From Planctomycetota bacterium (GTDB lineage Bacteria > Planctomycetota > UBA1135 > GCA-002686595): a stretch of DNA of 64,000 nt. The translations under genes and the position numbers were made by a program. The notes beneath the pieces are model-generated. The model was not told the DNA's origin. It did not search any database and was given only the letters and a program-made list of their open reading frames with translations. The stretch is taken from positions 1-64,000 of the forward strand of contig JABACD010000013.1 in assembly GCA_014237855.1 (NCBI GenBank), written 5' to 3'. Shown here piece by piece: positions 26,286 to 35,500 of the stretch; the stretch's first letter is position 1, and each line of letters starts with the position of its first letter.

Positions 26286-27719
26286 TTACCTCAGGTAGTT
26301 GAGGAGGGTGTGTTGAATGAGGCGAGAACCAGTCGCCTGAGCCAACTGAAGGGTCTGCTCTGCTTGGTTCATGTCAAGAATGACGGTGGTGATATCCACG
26401 TCCTCCACCTGGGCGAGGAGCCCTTCGAGGTTCACTGTTGTCGTCTCCAATCGAATTTCGCTTGAGTTGAGCCTCTCAGTTCTCGCCCCAAGGGTTCCCA
26501 AGCTCTTGAGTGCCTGGTCCAGCCCCCGCAGGAGCTCGTCATAGCGCAGCTCAAGGCGGTTTACGGCCTCCTGAGATTCTAGCCCTGCAGCGTTTTTCAT
26601 GTCTGCTGCAGCTCCAGCAAGCACGTTGAAAATGTCTGTTGCCCCGCTGAAGCTGACCAGTTCAGCGTCAGCACGGTGAACCTCCGTGGTGTTGATGTGA
26701 AGCACGGTACCGTTGCCCGGATGCACCAACTCAAGGTCTGTCTCTGTGAAATCAATAGGGATGTAGACCGAACCATTGATGGAAACAGAGCCCTCCCCAA
26801 ACAGGGCTGCAGTGCTGCTAGCGCCTGTGTAGCCAGAGAAGTCCAGGTGCACCTCTTCGCCTCCATTGTTCACGACGGTGAGGTCGGTGTATTCCGCACT
26901 CGAAGGATCGGGAATCTGAAATAGCACACCGTCATCCAGCTGAACCGTACCGGCGACAGCATCGACCGTCAGGGAGTGGTTGTTGAGAATCGTGTCATCA
27001 TCGCCACCGTTCACCAGCGTGATCCCCGAGCCAGGAGTGCCTGTCGTCGCATTGTGGCGGAAGTACAGGTTTGCAAAGCCCTCCCCTTGGTTTGCAGTCG
27101 TACCAAGCTTCACCCCGGTGATACCGGAGAGGTCCACACTCTCCACTGAGCTGGACCCAAAGACCTTCGACCCTGGGATGTTGATTGGTATCTCTGTTCC
27201 AAAGCCCACAGCAATCCGCTGGACCTGGTCATTCCCGTTGTAATTGACAGCCGTCTTTCCATCCCTTGAGGTGATGGTGTAGGGCTTGTTGACCGTCTCC
27301 GTACCTGCGAAGACAAACCTGTCTCCGATCTTGGTATTGGCGACGTCCACCAGCTTCTCCAGCAACAAGTGCAGCTGTTGACCAATGGCTTCGCGGTCGT
27401 CTGAACTCAACGACCCGCTCATTCCCGTTATCATGAGCTCTCTGGACTCTCTCAGTACGAGTGAGACCTCTTCAAGAGCCGATGTACTGGTTTCTAGAAC
27501 TGGGCGTGTCGTCCCAACACTCTCCTGAAAGCGGTTGATCAAGCCCAATCGCCGACGCATGGAGAGCGCACGGGCCGTCCCCACGGCATCATCCGACGGC
27601 CGTAAGATCTCCTTACCAGTAGCCACCCGCTCCTGCGCGTGAGCCAGCCGGCTGAGGTTGTAGCCAAGACCCCGCGTGACGAGACTGTAGAGGCTCTGCT
27701 GTGTAGGTCGAATAGACAT
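26286..27719 (-). CDS. flgL: flagellar hook-filament junction protein FlgL (HAP3)
   Basis: 477 residues. The N-terminal flagellin-like D0/D1 region (SLVTRGLGYNLSRLAHAQERVATGKEILRPSDDAVGTARAL) and C-terminal region (LEGLLAQVEDVDITTVILDMNQAEQTLQLAQATGSRLIQHTLLNYLR) are classic FlgL. The middle is longer than in enterobacteria and Gly/Asn-rich, probably a surface domain. It caps the hook with FlgK and receives the flagellin. Position directly after flgK agrees. Confidence 0.95.
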   Translation of the reverse strand: MSIRPTQQSLYSLVTRGLGYNLSRLAHAQERVATGKEILRPSDDAVGTARALSMRRRLGLINRFQESVGTTRPVLETSTSALEEVSLVLRESRELMITGMSGSLSSDDREAIGQQLHLLLEKLVDVANTKIGDRFVFAGTETVNKPYTITSRDGKTAVNYNGNDQVQRIAVGFGTEIPINIPGSKVFGSSSVESVDLSGITGVKLGTTANQGEGFANLYFRHNATTGTPGSGITLVNGGDDDTILNNHSLTVDAVAGTVQLDDGVLFQIPDPSSAEYTDLTVVNNGGEEVHLDFSGYTGASSTAALFGEGSVSINGSVYIPIDFTETDLELVHPGNGTVLHINTTEVHRADAELVSFSGATDIFNVLAGAAADMKNAAGLESQEAVNRLELRYDELLRGLDQALKSLGTLGARTERLNSSEIRLETTTVNLEGLLAQVEDVDITTVILDMNQAEQTLQLAQATGSRLIQHTLLNYLR

Positions 27720-27722
27720 GGT

Positions 27723-30062
27723 TCAGATCAGTGAGAGAATCTCGTCCGACAGTTCGTTCAGAACTTGAATGAATCGTGAGGCTGCATTGAAGCTCTGCTC
27801 GTAGCGCACCATGTCGACTAGCTCCTCGTCGACATTGACGCCCGAGGTCTCTTCTCGACGTGTCTCCAGGTTCTGCAGCAAGAAGTAGCCGATCTCCCTT
27901 GATGAACCGGCCTGAGAGATCTCGAAACCGACGCCACTGATCGTGTCGCCGTAGAAGTTGCCGATTGAGTCGTTATCAAGGGCACTGATGCTCTCTGACT
28001 GCAGACCCATCATCGCGAGCAGCGCCCGGTTATCTCCAGACGCTCCAGAGAACCCAGCAGAGATGGCCTGGGGGTTGGCAACGAGGTCATCACGCAGCGC
28101 GATGTCCGCGGCACCGGTCCCTGTGAAGATGGCGTTGATTCCGAGAGCCGCCAGAACATCAGAGGTGTCTGAATCGGCGATCAGGTTGACCAGGGTGGAA
28201 TCATTCTCAGAGGCAGAGAGGCTTCCAAAGCCAAAGGTAGCCGTGATGCCCTCAGCCACTTCGATCTCAGTTCCTGGCTGGTAGGTATCACCCAGGTCGA
28301 GCGTCGCAACCAGTTGGCCACCTGCGTTGTACACATCCACCTCGAGATCAGGCGTTGTACCGATGACCCCATCTGAAGTTGGAACGAAGCGGTAGCTGTT
28401 GTTTCCCTCACCTGTGTAGGCCCCGCCGATCTTGAGGTCGACGGCTGTACTCGACCCGAAGACCGTGGAACCCGGCGCCATGGAGAGAGCAGCCAAGGAG
28501 GTGCCACCATCAAGAGTGAATGTACTGGCTACACCCGTGGCGGCCGTCTGGACGTAGAGCCGATCGGCTGTGACCACGGCCCGCAGTCCATTGGATTGCA
28601 TGTCTGCATTCGAGTTCAAGACTGCCGCCATCTCCTCTGCAGTTGCCTGCGACATCTCCTCGAACTCAACGCTATTGAAGGCCACGCTGAAGGAGCTGAC
28701 GGGTCCAGTCAGGTTCATGGTGTCGCCATCGACCAGCGAATAGGGCCCAGCCTGACCGGCACCCAGCGAGGCGCGGTCACCCCCGAGTGTCCCGTACTTA
28801 TCTGGGTTCGCATTGAGTCGCGGGGCAAAGTCAAATCCAAACCCGGCATCCGCGAAGATCTGGATCTTGTTGAAGCTGTTGAGAGCTGCATTCACTCCAT
28901 CAATGGCGTTTAGCTCGTCAAGAAAGTCTCCGACCGTTGTCTCATTCGGGTTGAACAAGATCTTGGTGCTGTTCAGGTCTCCTGATGTCCGATGGGTGAC
29001 GTTTACGAAGAGTTCGCCGCTCTGGATATCAAAGGGCAGGCCGGACCTTGAGATCAGCTCATCACTGAGAGAACCGTCCTGATCCTGGTCCTCGAGCCGG
29101 TAGCTTGAGGTCAGGGTCGTAAAGTTACCCTCCGAAGGTGTGCCCGTTGAGTGCAGGCGATTCATCTCGAAGATCAGGTTCTTCGCAAGGCGGTCCATCT
29201 TCGCTTGAAGATTGGGGATGAACTGGTCGCCGACCTCAATGAGCCCTGCGATCTTGCCATGCTTGAGCTTCACGGGGACATCACTTGCCTCCATGAAGAC
29301 CTCTACATCACCATCGACGCCGACGACGGACTCAAGCTTGAAGGCCTTGTTTCCACCGACCATGAGCCTTCCGCCCGTGGTAATTCGCATGACGCCGTTC
29401 TGGTCCTCATTGAACTGAACGTCAACGTAGCTCGACAGCTCGCGCAGGCTCTCCTCGCGCTTGTCCCGGAGGTCATTAGCAGGCACACCCGAGACCTCGG
29501 TCTTGCCGATTTCCTCGTTGAGCATCACGATTCGCTCGGTGATCACATTGACCTTCTGGGCCTGGATCTCAACTTGATTCGCGGTATCTCGGCGTACCGT
29601 CGTCATGGTCGAGGAGAGCTGATTGAACTGGGTTGTCATCGCCGTGGCCATCTGGACCATGCCAGTTCGCAAGACGAGATCTTCGGTCGACGCAGAGAGC
29701 TCCGAAATACTGCCGAAGAAGTCGCTGATCCCCGAACTGAGTCCAAAGTTGCCGGGTTCACCCATCAGGGCCTCGATCTCCGTCATCCCGCCCAGCGCTG
29801 CATCTAGCCGGTTTACCGTGGCAATTTGCTTGGTTGTCCGTACCAGCAGCAGCGCGTCCGACGAGCGCACGATCGTATTGCCGCTAACACCCGAACCAAT
29901 CCTCACGCCACGCTGCAAGAGCGCCCGCGAGGCCGTCACCTCGAGGCGCTGACGGGAGAACCCCGGCGTACTCGAGTTCGAGATATTGTGCCCCGTGGTC
30001 TCAAGGGCGGCCTGGGCCGCCAAGAGGGCCTTGAGCCCAGTGTTCAAGCCAATACCAGGCAT
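27723..30062 (-). CDS. flgK: flagellar hook-associated protein FlgK (HAP1)
   Basis: 779 residues, larger than the enteric protein (about 550) because of a long variable centre. The N-terminus carries the rod/hook signature LETTGHNISNSSTPGFSRQRLEV and long helices. The C-terminus (VDEELVDMVRYEQSFNAASRFIQVLNELSDEILSLI) is the standard FlgK end. It joins hook to filament. The EF-hand-like run DQDQDGSLSDE near residue 320 may bind calcium. Starts one base after flgN ends. Confidence 0.95.
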   Translation of the reverse strand: MPGIGLNTGLKALLAAQAALETTGHNISNSSTPGFSRQRLEVTASRALLQRGVRIGSGVSGNTIVRSSDALLLVRTTKQIATVNRLDAALGGMTEIEALMGEPGNFGLSSGISDFFGSISELSASTEDLVLRTGMVQMATAMTTQFNQLSSTMTTVRRDTANQVEIQAQKVNVITERIVMLNEEIGKTEVSGVPANDLRDKREESLRELSSYVDVQFNEDQNGVMRITTGGRLMVGGNKAFKLESVVGVDGDVEVFMEASDVPVKLKHGKIAGLIEVGDQFIPNLQAKMDRLAKNLIFEMNRLHSTGTPSEGNFTTLTSSYRLEDQDQDGSLSDELISRSGLPFDIQSGELFVNVTHRTSGDLNSTKILFNPNETTVGDFLDELNAIDGVNAALNSFNKIQIFADAGFGFDFAPRLNANPDKYGTLGGDRASLGAGQAGPYSLVDGDTMNLTGPVSSFSVAFNSVEFEEMSQATAEEMAAVLNSNADMQSNGLRAVVTADRLYVQTAATGVASTFTLDGGTSLAALSMAPGSTVFGSSTAVDLKIGGAYTGEGNNSYRFVPTSDGVIGTTPDLEVDVYNAGGQLVATLDLGDTYQPGTEIEVAEGITATFGFGSLSASENDSTLVNLIADSDTSDVLAALGINAIFTGTGAADIALRDDLVANPQAISAGFSGASGDNRALLAMMGLQSESISALDNDSIGNFYGDTISGVGFEISQAGSSREIGYFLLQNLETRREETSGVNVDEELVDMVRYEQSFNAASRFIQVLNELSDEILSLI

Positions 30063-30063
30063 T

Positions 30064-30537
30064 CTAGGCCTCCGCGTTGACCAAGGAGCCGCCGCTCTCT
30101 ACTTCTTCCTTCGAGTCACAACCCAGGATCAACTGCATGATGTCCGTATTGATACGGCGATGCATTCCGATCAAGGCCGAGAGACGACGCATGCGCTTGA
30201 CCATCTCTGCGATCACCTTGCGCAGTTCCTGTCGGAGTTCAGAGACTCGACTTCCATCCTCACCCAGGCGCCGGGCGATACCACCCAGGGTGAGAGTGAC
30301 CACAGGAACATTCCAGTGAGCTGCAAGCCCCTCAAGCACTCTCGTGCGTTTCAGAGTACTCTGCTCGTCACGGCTGCAAAACCCCCCTGCCTGGAGCACG
30401 GCTTCTTCGAAGCTTGCAATGTCATTGCTTGCCAATGAGCGCTCCTGTGCGTCGATGCACGCCAACACCTTTTTCTTGGCGCTGATCTCGCCCCGTAGGT
30501 AGTCCTCGAGATGATTGGTCAAGCTACGTACGTTCAT
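30064..30537 (-). CDS. flgN: FlgN-like flagellar export chaperone
   Basis: 157 residues from the ATG at 30537, which overlaps the flgJ stop (ATGA). A longer frame to 30672 runs inside flgJ and is not used. The protein is all-helical with Arg/Leu heptads (LEDYLRGEISAKKKVLACIDAQERSL and ELRQELRKVIAEMVKRMRRL), the FlgN layout. FlgN binds the C-termini of FlgK and FlgL in the cytoplasm, and both genes follow immediately. The call rests on fold and position; sequence identity is low. Confidence 0.75.
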   Translation of the reverse strand: MNVRSLTNHLEDYLRGEISAKKKVLACIDAQERSLASNDIASFEEAVLQAGGFCSRDEQSTLKRTRVLEGLAAHWNVPVVTLTLGGIARRLGEDGSRVSELRQELRKVIAEMVKRMRRLSALIGMHRRINTDIMQLILGCDSKEEVESGGSLVNAEA

Positions 30538-30884
30538 CGTGTTGAGTTTCCTGCTGCTGCGTTCAGCTGATCTAGTTGTGCCTGCTTGGAGTCGAGGCTG
30601 GTCTTCACCATCCCCGCGAGATCCACGTCCCAGGTATCGGCCAGACTGTCGCCAATGGTCTTGTCGAGCCAACCACCAAAGGTGTCTGCACCCGGACCAC
30701 TGCCAAAGAAGCCCTCCGATAGCGTGGACCGCATTTCCTTGACGAGCATGGTTGCCAGTAGCGCTTCGAAATCCCTGGCCGTCTGCGCGGAGTCGCCGCC
30801 GGGCTTGGGAACCTCGAGATTTTGGGCCTGAAGACCCGCAAGTTGCGCCGAGATGGGCGCTTGGCCAGTGGCATCAAGTCTCAT
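30534..30884 (-). CDS. flgJ: FlgJ-type rod-binding protein without a muramidase domain
   Basis: 116 residues. The Rod-binding domain is plain: ARDFEALLATMLVKEMRSTL, then GGWLDKTIGDSLAD. The C-terminal peptidoglycan hydrolase found in E. coli FlgJ is absent, as in many non-enteric bacteria, so a separate lytic enzyme must open the wall. It lies between flgI and flgN with 1- and 4-bp overlaps. Confidence 0.9.
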   Translation of the reverse strand: MRLDATGQAPISAQLAGLQAQNLEVPKPGGDSAQTARDFEALLATMLVKEMRSTLSEGFFGSGPGADTFGGWLDKTIGDSLADTWDVDLAGMVKTSLDSKQAQLDQLNAAAGNSTR

Positions 30885-32158
30885 TACATTCTCCTGATCT
30901 CAGCCAGAAGCGTGCCGCTCTGGGACATGGCCTGGAGAAGAGTGATCATGTCCCGGGGGGTCGTTCCCAGGACGTTGAGGACGTCTACGACCTCCTGAAG
31001 GGTGCTGGCACCGGGCGCCAGGATCAGGGCGGAGTCCTCCTCAACCACGTCCAGGTCGGTGCTTCCTTGCGTCTGGGTTGTACCCCCAGAGAAAGCGCCG
31101 GGCTGGCTGGTCTCGTTGGTCTCGGCGATCGTCACCGTCAGGTTGCCGTGGGTGATGATTCCTGGCTGAAGCCGGACGTCGCCACCCATGACGATCACGC
31201 CCGAGCGCTCATTGATGATCACGCGTGCGACACTCTCTGCCCTCACCTCCCGGCTGAGAATTGAGTGAGCAAAGGCCACATAATCATTCTTGGGCAGGTC
31301 GTCCGGCACGCGAACGTGGACCGACTTTCCATCATTCGAGGGTCTGGCAACCTGGGGGTAGAGGTTGTTGATCGCATCGGTGATGTGCACGATGTTCCCA
31401 AGGGTGTCGTGAGCTGCACGAACGTCGAGGTACAGGTAGCCGTGCTCACTGACGATGCTGGTTTCAATCTCTCGCTCTATCTTCCCGCCACCCGGGAGGG
31501 TGCCCACGGTCACGTGGTTTCGCGTGGCGGAAGCATTCTCGCCACTGAAGCTGAAGCCGCCAACCGTGACGGGACCAGAGGCGGTGACGAATACGAAGCG
31601 TCCCGAAACATCGGTGAGCTCGGTCATCGCGAGTGTTCCACCTTCCAGGCTGCTAGCATCCCCGATCGTCGAAGCTCGCACGTCGACCCGCTGCCCTGGT
31701 CTGATCCCTGCAGGAATCGTCGCTTCGACTCGCACCACCGCGATGTTCTTGGAGCTCAGGTCCTGAACATCAACATTGATATTGCGGGTCAACAGGAGGT
31801 TCTGAAGCAGGAGCTTCGCACTGCTGCTCGAGTCGCCAGTGCCAGCCAGGCCAGTCACGAGGCCAATGCCCATGACATGGTTGTCCTCCATCCCTCTAAC
31901 GGAGACGAGGCTGGTGATCTTCGTCTGCGTTGCCTGCAGGTTGGGCGTGCGGTCCAGGATCGGTGCTGTCCGTCGTGAGCGGCGAACATTCGATGTCGAC
32001 TTCCGGTTGGGCTGCGTGGGGGCTTCAATGCCACCACCAGTCCAGATCGCGGGATCGATGACCACACCGCCCTGATCGCCGCCTGTATCACCACCAGTGT
32101 CCTGGGATGATGTCAGGCCCATGAAGGGAGCAAGGCTGAGGAGGAGTATTGCGTACAT
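30884..32158 (-). CDS. flgI: flagellar P-ring protein FlgI
   Basis: 424 residues. The short signal peptide is MYAILLLSLAPFMGLTSS; a Gly/Asp-rich linker follows. Mature motifs include LVSVRGMEDNHVMGIGLVTGLAGTGDS, NIAVVRVEATIPAGIRPGQRVDV, FVTASGPVTVGGFSF and VIINERSGVIVMGGDVRLQPGIITHGNLTV. This forms the periplasmic P ring around the rod in the peptidoglycan layer. AGAAAGGA about 10 bases before the ATG gives a good ribosome-binding site. Diagnostic of a diderm flagellum. Confidence 0.96.
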   Translation of the reverse strand: MYAILLLSLAPFMGLTSSQDTGGDTGGDQGGVVIDPAIWTGGGIEAPTQPNRKSTSNVRRSRRTAPILDRTPNLQATQTKITSLVSVRGMEDNHVMGIGLVTGLAGTGDSSSSAKLLLQNLLLTRNINVDVQDLSSKNIAVVRVEATIPAGIRPGQRVDVRASTIGDASSLEGGTLAMTELTDVSGRFVFVTASGPVTVGGFSFSGENASATRNHVTVGTLPGGGKIEREIETSIVSEHGYLYLDVRAAHDTLGNIVHITDAINNLYPQVARPSNDGKSVHVRVPDDLPKNDYVAFAHSILSREVRAESVARVIINERSGVIVMGGDVRLQPGIITHGNLTVTIAETNETSQPGAFSGGTTQTQGSTDLDVVEEDSALILAPGASTLQEVVDVLNVLGTTPRDMITLLQAMSQSGTLLAEIRRM

Positions 32159-32189
32159 CTATGTGTCCTTTCTTCTTCTACGTGGCTGC

Positions 32190-32825
32190 CTAGAAAGGCC
32201 AGAGCCAGACAATTGCGCTGTGGATCATGCCGCCCAGTCCCTGGCGGTTCTGAGCCTCGGTTGAGGGCCCAACGCCTGTGTAGGAGACCTTCGCTTCTGC
32301 GACGAGCTCGCTCTCCACGGTGTTGTTCTGCTTGATGTCGTAGCGACGAACGATGCCTGAAAACTCGATCGTCTTGACCTGCTTGTCCACGCGAACCTCG
32401 CGGCGGCCTCGGAGAACCAGGTTCCCATTGGGAAGCGCATCCACGACGATGGCCGTCAGGCGGGCACTGAATGTTCCCTTGCGCTCTTGCTTCGACTCTC
32501 CCTTGAAGTCGTCCGAGGAGCTGGCTCCGATGTCCGGAAGGACGTTGAACGCACCCGGATACAGGTTGAATGAGTTCAGCGAGTACGAGAGATCCGAAGA
32601 GTGCGTGAAATTCGACTTCTCCTCTTCCTTCACGTCCGTTGTCTCGGAGATCAAGATTGTGACGAGATCACCGGGTCGAGCCGCTGTCTTGTTGGCGATC
32701 AAGCCGTAGGGCCCGTTGGCCGGGTTATAAATCGATCCACGGCGAACCTGCGCCTGACAGGGCGTAGCGCTTGCGAGGATCGTTGCAACGGAGATTGCGA
32801 TCGGGAGGAGTCCTTTGATATGCAT
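32190..32825 (-). CDS. flgH: flagellar L-ring protein FlgH
   Basis: 211 residues. Signal peptide GLLPIAISVATILASATPCQAQ, then the conserved FlgH sequence: GDLVTILISETTDVKEEE, FSARLTAIVVDALPNGNLVLRGRREVRVDKQ and SGIVRRYDIKQNNTVES. It forms the outer-membrane L ring. FlgH is usually a lipoprotein with an LxxC box; here the only Cys is in ATPC followed by QAQ, which fits signal peptidase I better than II. It lies between flgA and flgI and begins 3 bp after the flgA stop. Confidence 0.95.
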   Translation of the reverse strand: MHIKGLLPIAISVATILASATPCQAQVRRGSIYNPANGPYGLIANKTAARPGDLVTILISETTDVKEEEKSNFTHSSDLSYSLNSFNLYPGAFNVLPDIGASSSDDFKGESKQERKGTFSARLTAIVVDALPNGNLVLRGRREVRVDKQVKTIEFSGIVRRYDIKQNNTVESELVAEAKVSYTGVGPSTEAQNRQGLGGMIHSAIVWLWPF

Positions 32826-32827
32826 GA

Positions 32828-33802
32828 CTATTTTGATTGAAGAATTTCGGATTGAATCTTGCTGCCAAGAGCGAGCTGGAGATGTCCCCTGTGAAGGACC
32901 TTTGCCGACAGCACCTTGAGAGTCCCTTGCACCTGCACCTGGATGCTGTCGTTCACAAAGCCGTCCTCGAGTGCCACGGCGTGGGTCTTCACGATGATTA
33001 GGCCGTTCTCGATGGTCAGGTTGACGGCTTCGCCCTTCGACACAGCGGGCTGCCGGACAACGTCGGCTACCGTGACTGGGTCGCCTCGGCGTAACGGTCG
33101 CTTGGCGGTTGCCCCCAGGAGCTCTGTACCACGGAGCGGCTTGGTGTTGACCCCTGCCCTGACAGCCGTTCGCTGCATTCCCAGGTCGCCCGCACCAATT
33201 TGCTGGTGCTGTGCAATGTCCCTCAGGAGCACTGGCATTTCACGGAAGACCTGGACGTCGTAGCTTGCCCAGACGGTGCGGTAGGGCATGTTGTCGATCA
33301 CGATGTGAATCGGAACATTCCAAACGCCGGGCATCGGGCGGTTCGTATTCGAGACCGAGAGAATGGGCCGCGCGATCAACTCACGACTCTTGATCCCCTT
33401 GGGCACCGTCAGGTCGGCGAGCGGCTTGGCGGAGCGAATCTCAACATCCTCACCTTCAAACACGGCCTTCAGGGCCTCTTTGGCCTGCAGGCGTAGCTCT
33501 TCTCCAGTGATGACTGCGACGGTCGGGCGGACCCGACAGGTCGCTTCACCATCGATCACGAAGGAATGGTTCGTGAACTGGCGGGCGATCTGGTCTTCGA
33601 TTTTCCAGCCATGGAAGACGCGTGTGAAGCCCGGCGAAGGGGCATAACCGAGTTCGACCTCTTTGACGCGAGCGATCTGAGCCTCGTCTGCGCCGGTGAT
33701 GGTTGCGATCTGGCCAAGAGTAATCTCGGAACCCATCACGCTTACCTCGGAGGGCAGCGTGATGGTGATGTTGCTGAGGAGGAGGGTTCCTAGAATGAGC
33801 AT
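32828..33802 (-). CDS. flgA: flagellar P-ring assembly chaperone FlgA
   Basis: 324 residues, longer than enteric FlgA. A short hydrophobic start (MLILGTLLLSNITITL) is a weak signal peptide. The C-terminal SAF domain is clear: VLLRDIAQHQQIGAGDLGMQR, KRPLRRGDPVTVADV and GEAVNLTIENGLIIVKTHAVALEDGFVNDSIQVQ. The extra N-terminal 150 residues hold another beta-rich region (TCRVRPTVAVITGEEL). FlgA helps FlgI assemble. Order flgG-flgA-flgH-flgI is common outside enterics. Confidence 0.92.
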   Translation of the reverse strand: MLILGTLLLSNITITLPSEVSVMGSEITLGQIATITGADEAQIARVKEVELGYAPSPGFTRVFHGWKIEDQIARQFTNHSFVIDGEATCRVRPTVAVITGEELRLQAKEALKAVFEGEDVEIRSAKPLADLTVPKGIKSRELIARPILSVSNTNRPMPGVWNVPIHIVIDNMPYRTVWASYDVQVFREMPVLLRDIAQHQQIGAGDLGMQRTAVRAGVNTKPLRGTELLGATAKRPLRRGDPVTVADVVRQPAVSKGEAVNLTIENGLIIVKTHAVALEDGFVNDSIQVQVQGTLKVLSAKVLHRGHLQLALGSKIQSEILQSK

Positions 33803-33814
33803 GATATGGCCGAC

Positions 33815-34603
33815 CTAGCGGATCATCTGGTTGACTTGTTGAAGCATCTCGTCCGATGCGCGAACTGCCCGGCTGTTCACCTCGTAGTTCCGCTGGGCCA
33901 TGATCAGGCCGACGAGCTCCTCAACGACTTCGACGTTCGAGCGCTCTACGTGGCGATGGACAAGGCGGCCGGTACCTGTTGTTCCAGGGACCTGCTGACC
34001 TGCAGTGCCTGAGCTGGCGGTCTCGCTGAACATGTTGCCGCCCTGAGCCTTGAGGCCCTCGGGGTTGGCAAAGCGGAAGAGCCCCAGCTGGCCGGCGACC
34101 GTTCCAACATCACTATCCGAGTTGCGAGTAGTGATTGTCCCGTCTTCGGCCACGCTGATGTCGATCACGTCGGAGCCGACTGTCGGGAAGGTCTCGAGGG
34201 GATAGCCATCGGCGGTCACAACCGTGCCGTTTCCATCACGATGAAAGCTGCCGTCTCGGGTGTAGCGGAAGTCGCCGTTAGGCAGACGAATCCGGAAGAA
34301 CCCCTGACCATTGATCGCCACATCGAAGGGCGCGCCGGTCGGCTCCAGGTCGCCCTGGCGGAAGCCCTTGCGTGAACCAGAGATCTCGACACCGCTTCCG
34401 ATCTGCAACCCGGTGGGATTCATTCCCGACTGGGAAGTAGCTGCGCCGGGCTCGGCATACGTCTGGTAGAGCAGCGAGCGGAAGCTCAAGGTACTGCGCT
34501 TGAACCCCCCGGTGTTCACGTTTGCGATGTTGTTCGCAATCGTGTCGACCATCTTCTGCTGGGCCTTCATTCCTGAGGCCGAGGTCATCATCGCTCGAAT
34601 CAT
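33815..34603 (-). CDS. flgG: flagellar distal rod protein FlgG
   Basis: 262 residues, exactly the usual size. N-terminus MIRAMMTSASGMKAQQKMVDTIANNIANVNTGGFKRSTLSF; middle GQGFFRIRLPNGDFRYTRDGSFHRDGNG; C-terminus HRHVERSNVEVVEELVGLIMAQRNYEVNSRAVRASDEMLQQVNQMI. All three are near-consensus FlgG. It builds the distal rod. No Shine-Dalgarno is visible in the 63 bp between flgF and flgG. Confidence 0.97.
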   Translation of the reverse strand: MIRAMMTSASGMKAQQKMVDTIANNIANVNTGGFKRSTLSFRSLLYQTYAEPGAATSQSGMNPTGLQIGSGVEISGSRKGFRQGDLEPTGAPFDVAINGQGFFRIRLPNGDFRYTRDGSFHRDGNGTVVTADGYPLETFPTVGSDVIDISVAEDGTITTRNSDSDVGTVAGQLGLFRFANPEGLKAQGGNMFSETASSGTAGQQVPGTTGTGRLVHRHVERSNVEVVEELVGLIMAQRNYEVNSRAVRASDEMLQQVNQMIR

Positions 34604-34666
34604 GGTGCTAGATGGAGTTAGTTGAAGAAGGAGTGCTGAGAGGGAGGTGCTGAGGAGGAGGTTCGA

Positions 34667-35368
34667 TTAGCGCAAGGACGTGAGGCGTCCGTAAGACTGA
34701 TCGATGAGCTGCATGACGTTCTTGGCAGACTCGAAGGTGCGCTGAGCTGAAATCAGTCCGACCAATTCGTCGATACTGGCGACGTTTGAGCGCTCCAGGT
34801 TGTGCTGGTGGACCACGGCATCTGATGCCTCCGGACTGTTTCCGCGCTTGGGCTCGAAGTAACCGCCACCGAGCTGCTTCAAGTTGGCCGGGCTCGCGAA
34901 GTCGACCACCTTGAGGCGACCGATCTGCTGGTTGCCCTGGCGCATCTCGCCTGCGGCGTCCACGGTGACCATCTCCCCGGTCGGATCGATGGGCGCGTTG
35001 TTTCTCTCCCAAGCAACGGGGTAACCCTCAGTGGTGATGAGGACACCGTCCTGGTTGACGTGGAACTCGCCGTTGCGGGTGTAGAACTCACCCTGCGGAC
35101 CCTCGACTGCAAAGAAACCCGACCCCATCAGTGCCATGTGGTAGGCACTCCCCGAAGGCTCCAGGTCGCCCTGGCTGAAGTCGGTCCTCGAGTGGGCGGC
35201 TATTTCGATCTCGCCCGGGCCACCACCGGGTACCACGAAGGCTCGGGTACCAGTGCTAATTCGCTTGTAGGCGGGTGTGTTGAGGTTGGCGAGATTGGCC
35301 GTGATCGCCTCGAGGCGACGTTCGGATGCTCGACCGGCTGAGACGCCGCTGTAAAGTCCTAGATTCAC
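34667..35368 (-). CDS. flgF: flagellar rod protein FlgF
   Basis: 233 residues of the FlgF/FlgG family: LEAITANLANLNTPAYKR, GSGFFAVEGPQGEFYTRNGEFHVN, and a C-terminal HQHNLERSNVASIDELVGLISAQRTFESAKNVMQLIDQSYGRL. The start is GTG (35368-35366), and GGGAGGGT lies only two bases before it. A near-consensus sigma-54 promoter ends 11 bp upstream of this codon, which would leave a leader of about one base. First gene of the long - strand rod/ring/hook-filament operon. Confidence 0.95.
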   Translation of the reverse strand: MNLGLYSGVSAGRASERRLEAITANLANLNTPAYKRISTGTRAFVVPGGGPGEIEIAAHSRTDFSQGDLEPSGSAYHMALMGSGFFAVEGPQGEFYTRNGEFHVNQDGVLITTEGYPVAWERNNAPIDPTGEMVTVDAAGEMRQGNQQIGRLKVVDFASPANLKQLGGGYFEPKRGNSPEASDAVVHQHNLERSNVASIDELVGLISAQRTFESAKNVMQLIDQSYGRLTSLR

Positions 35369-35379
35369 ACCCTCCCGGT

Positions 35380-35396
35380 AGCAATGAGGGTGCCAA
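35380..35396 (-). promoter_or_regulatory. sigma-54 (-24/-12) promoter before flgF
   Basis: On the - strand the sequence reads TTGGCAC-CCTCA-TTGCT. The -24 element TTGGCAC and -12 element TTGCT are exact at the conserved bases, with the required five-base gap (GG and GC ten bases apart). The predicted start is about base 35369-35370, one or two bases before the flgF GTG. It lies 100 bp past the flgE terminator, where a new promoter is expected, and two sigma-54 activators are encoded nearby. Confidence 0.8.
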
Positions 35397-35500
35397 CCGC
35401 CGAGAGGCCCCTATCCGGCGCAATACCGTGGTTTCAGGGGGAGGTTCCAGGGCCCCACAGGCCCTCAGTGCCCAATTGGCTCGGAAAGAAATTCCATCCT

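Noticed and set aside
34608-35012. Open frame on the - strand overlapping flgF
   Set aside because: Out-of-frame shadow of flgF with random composition.
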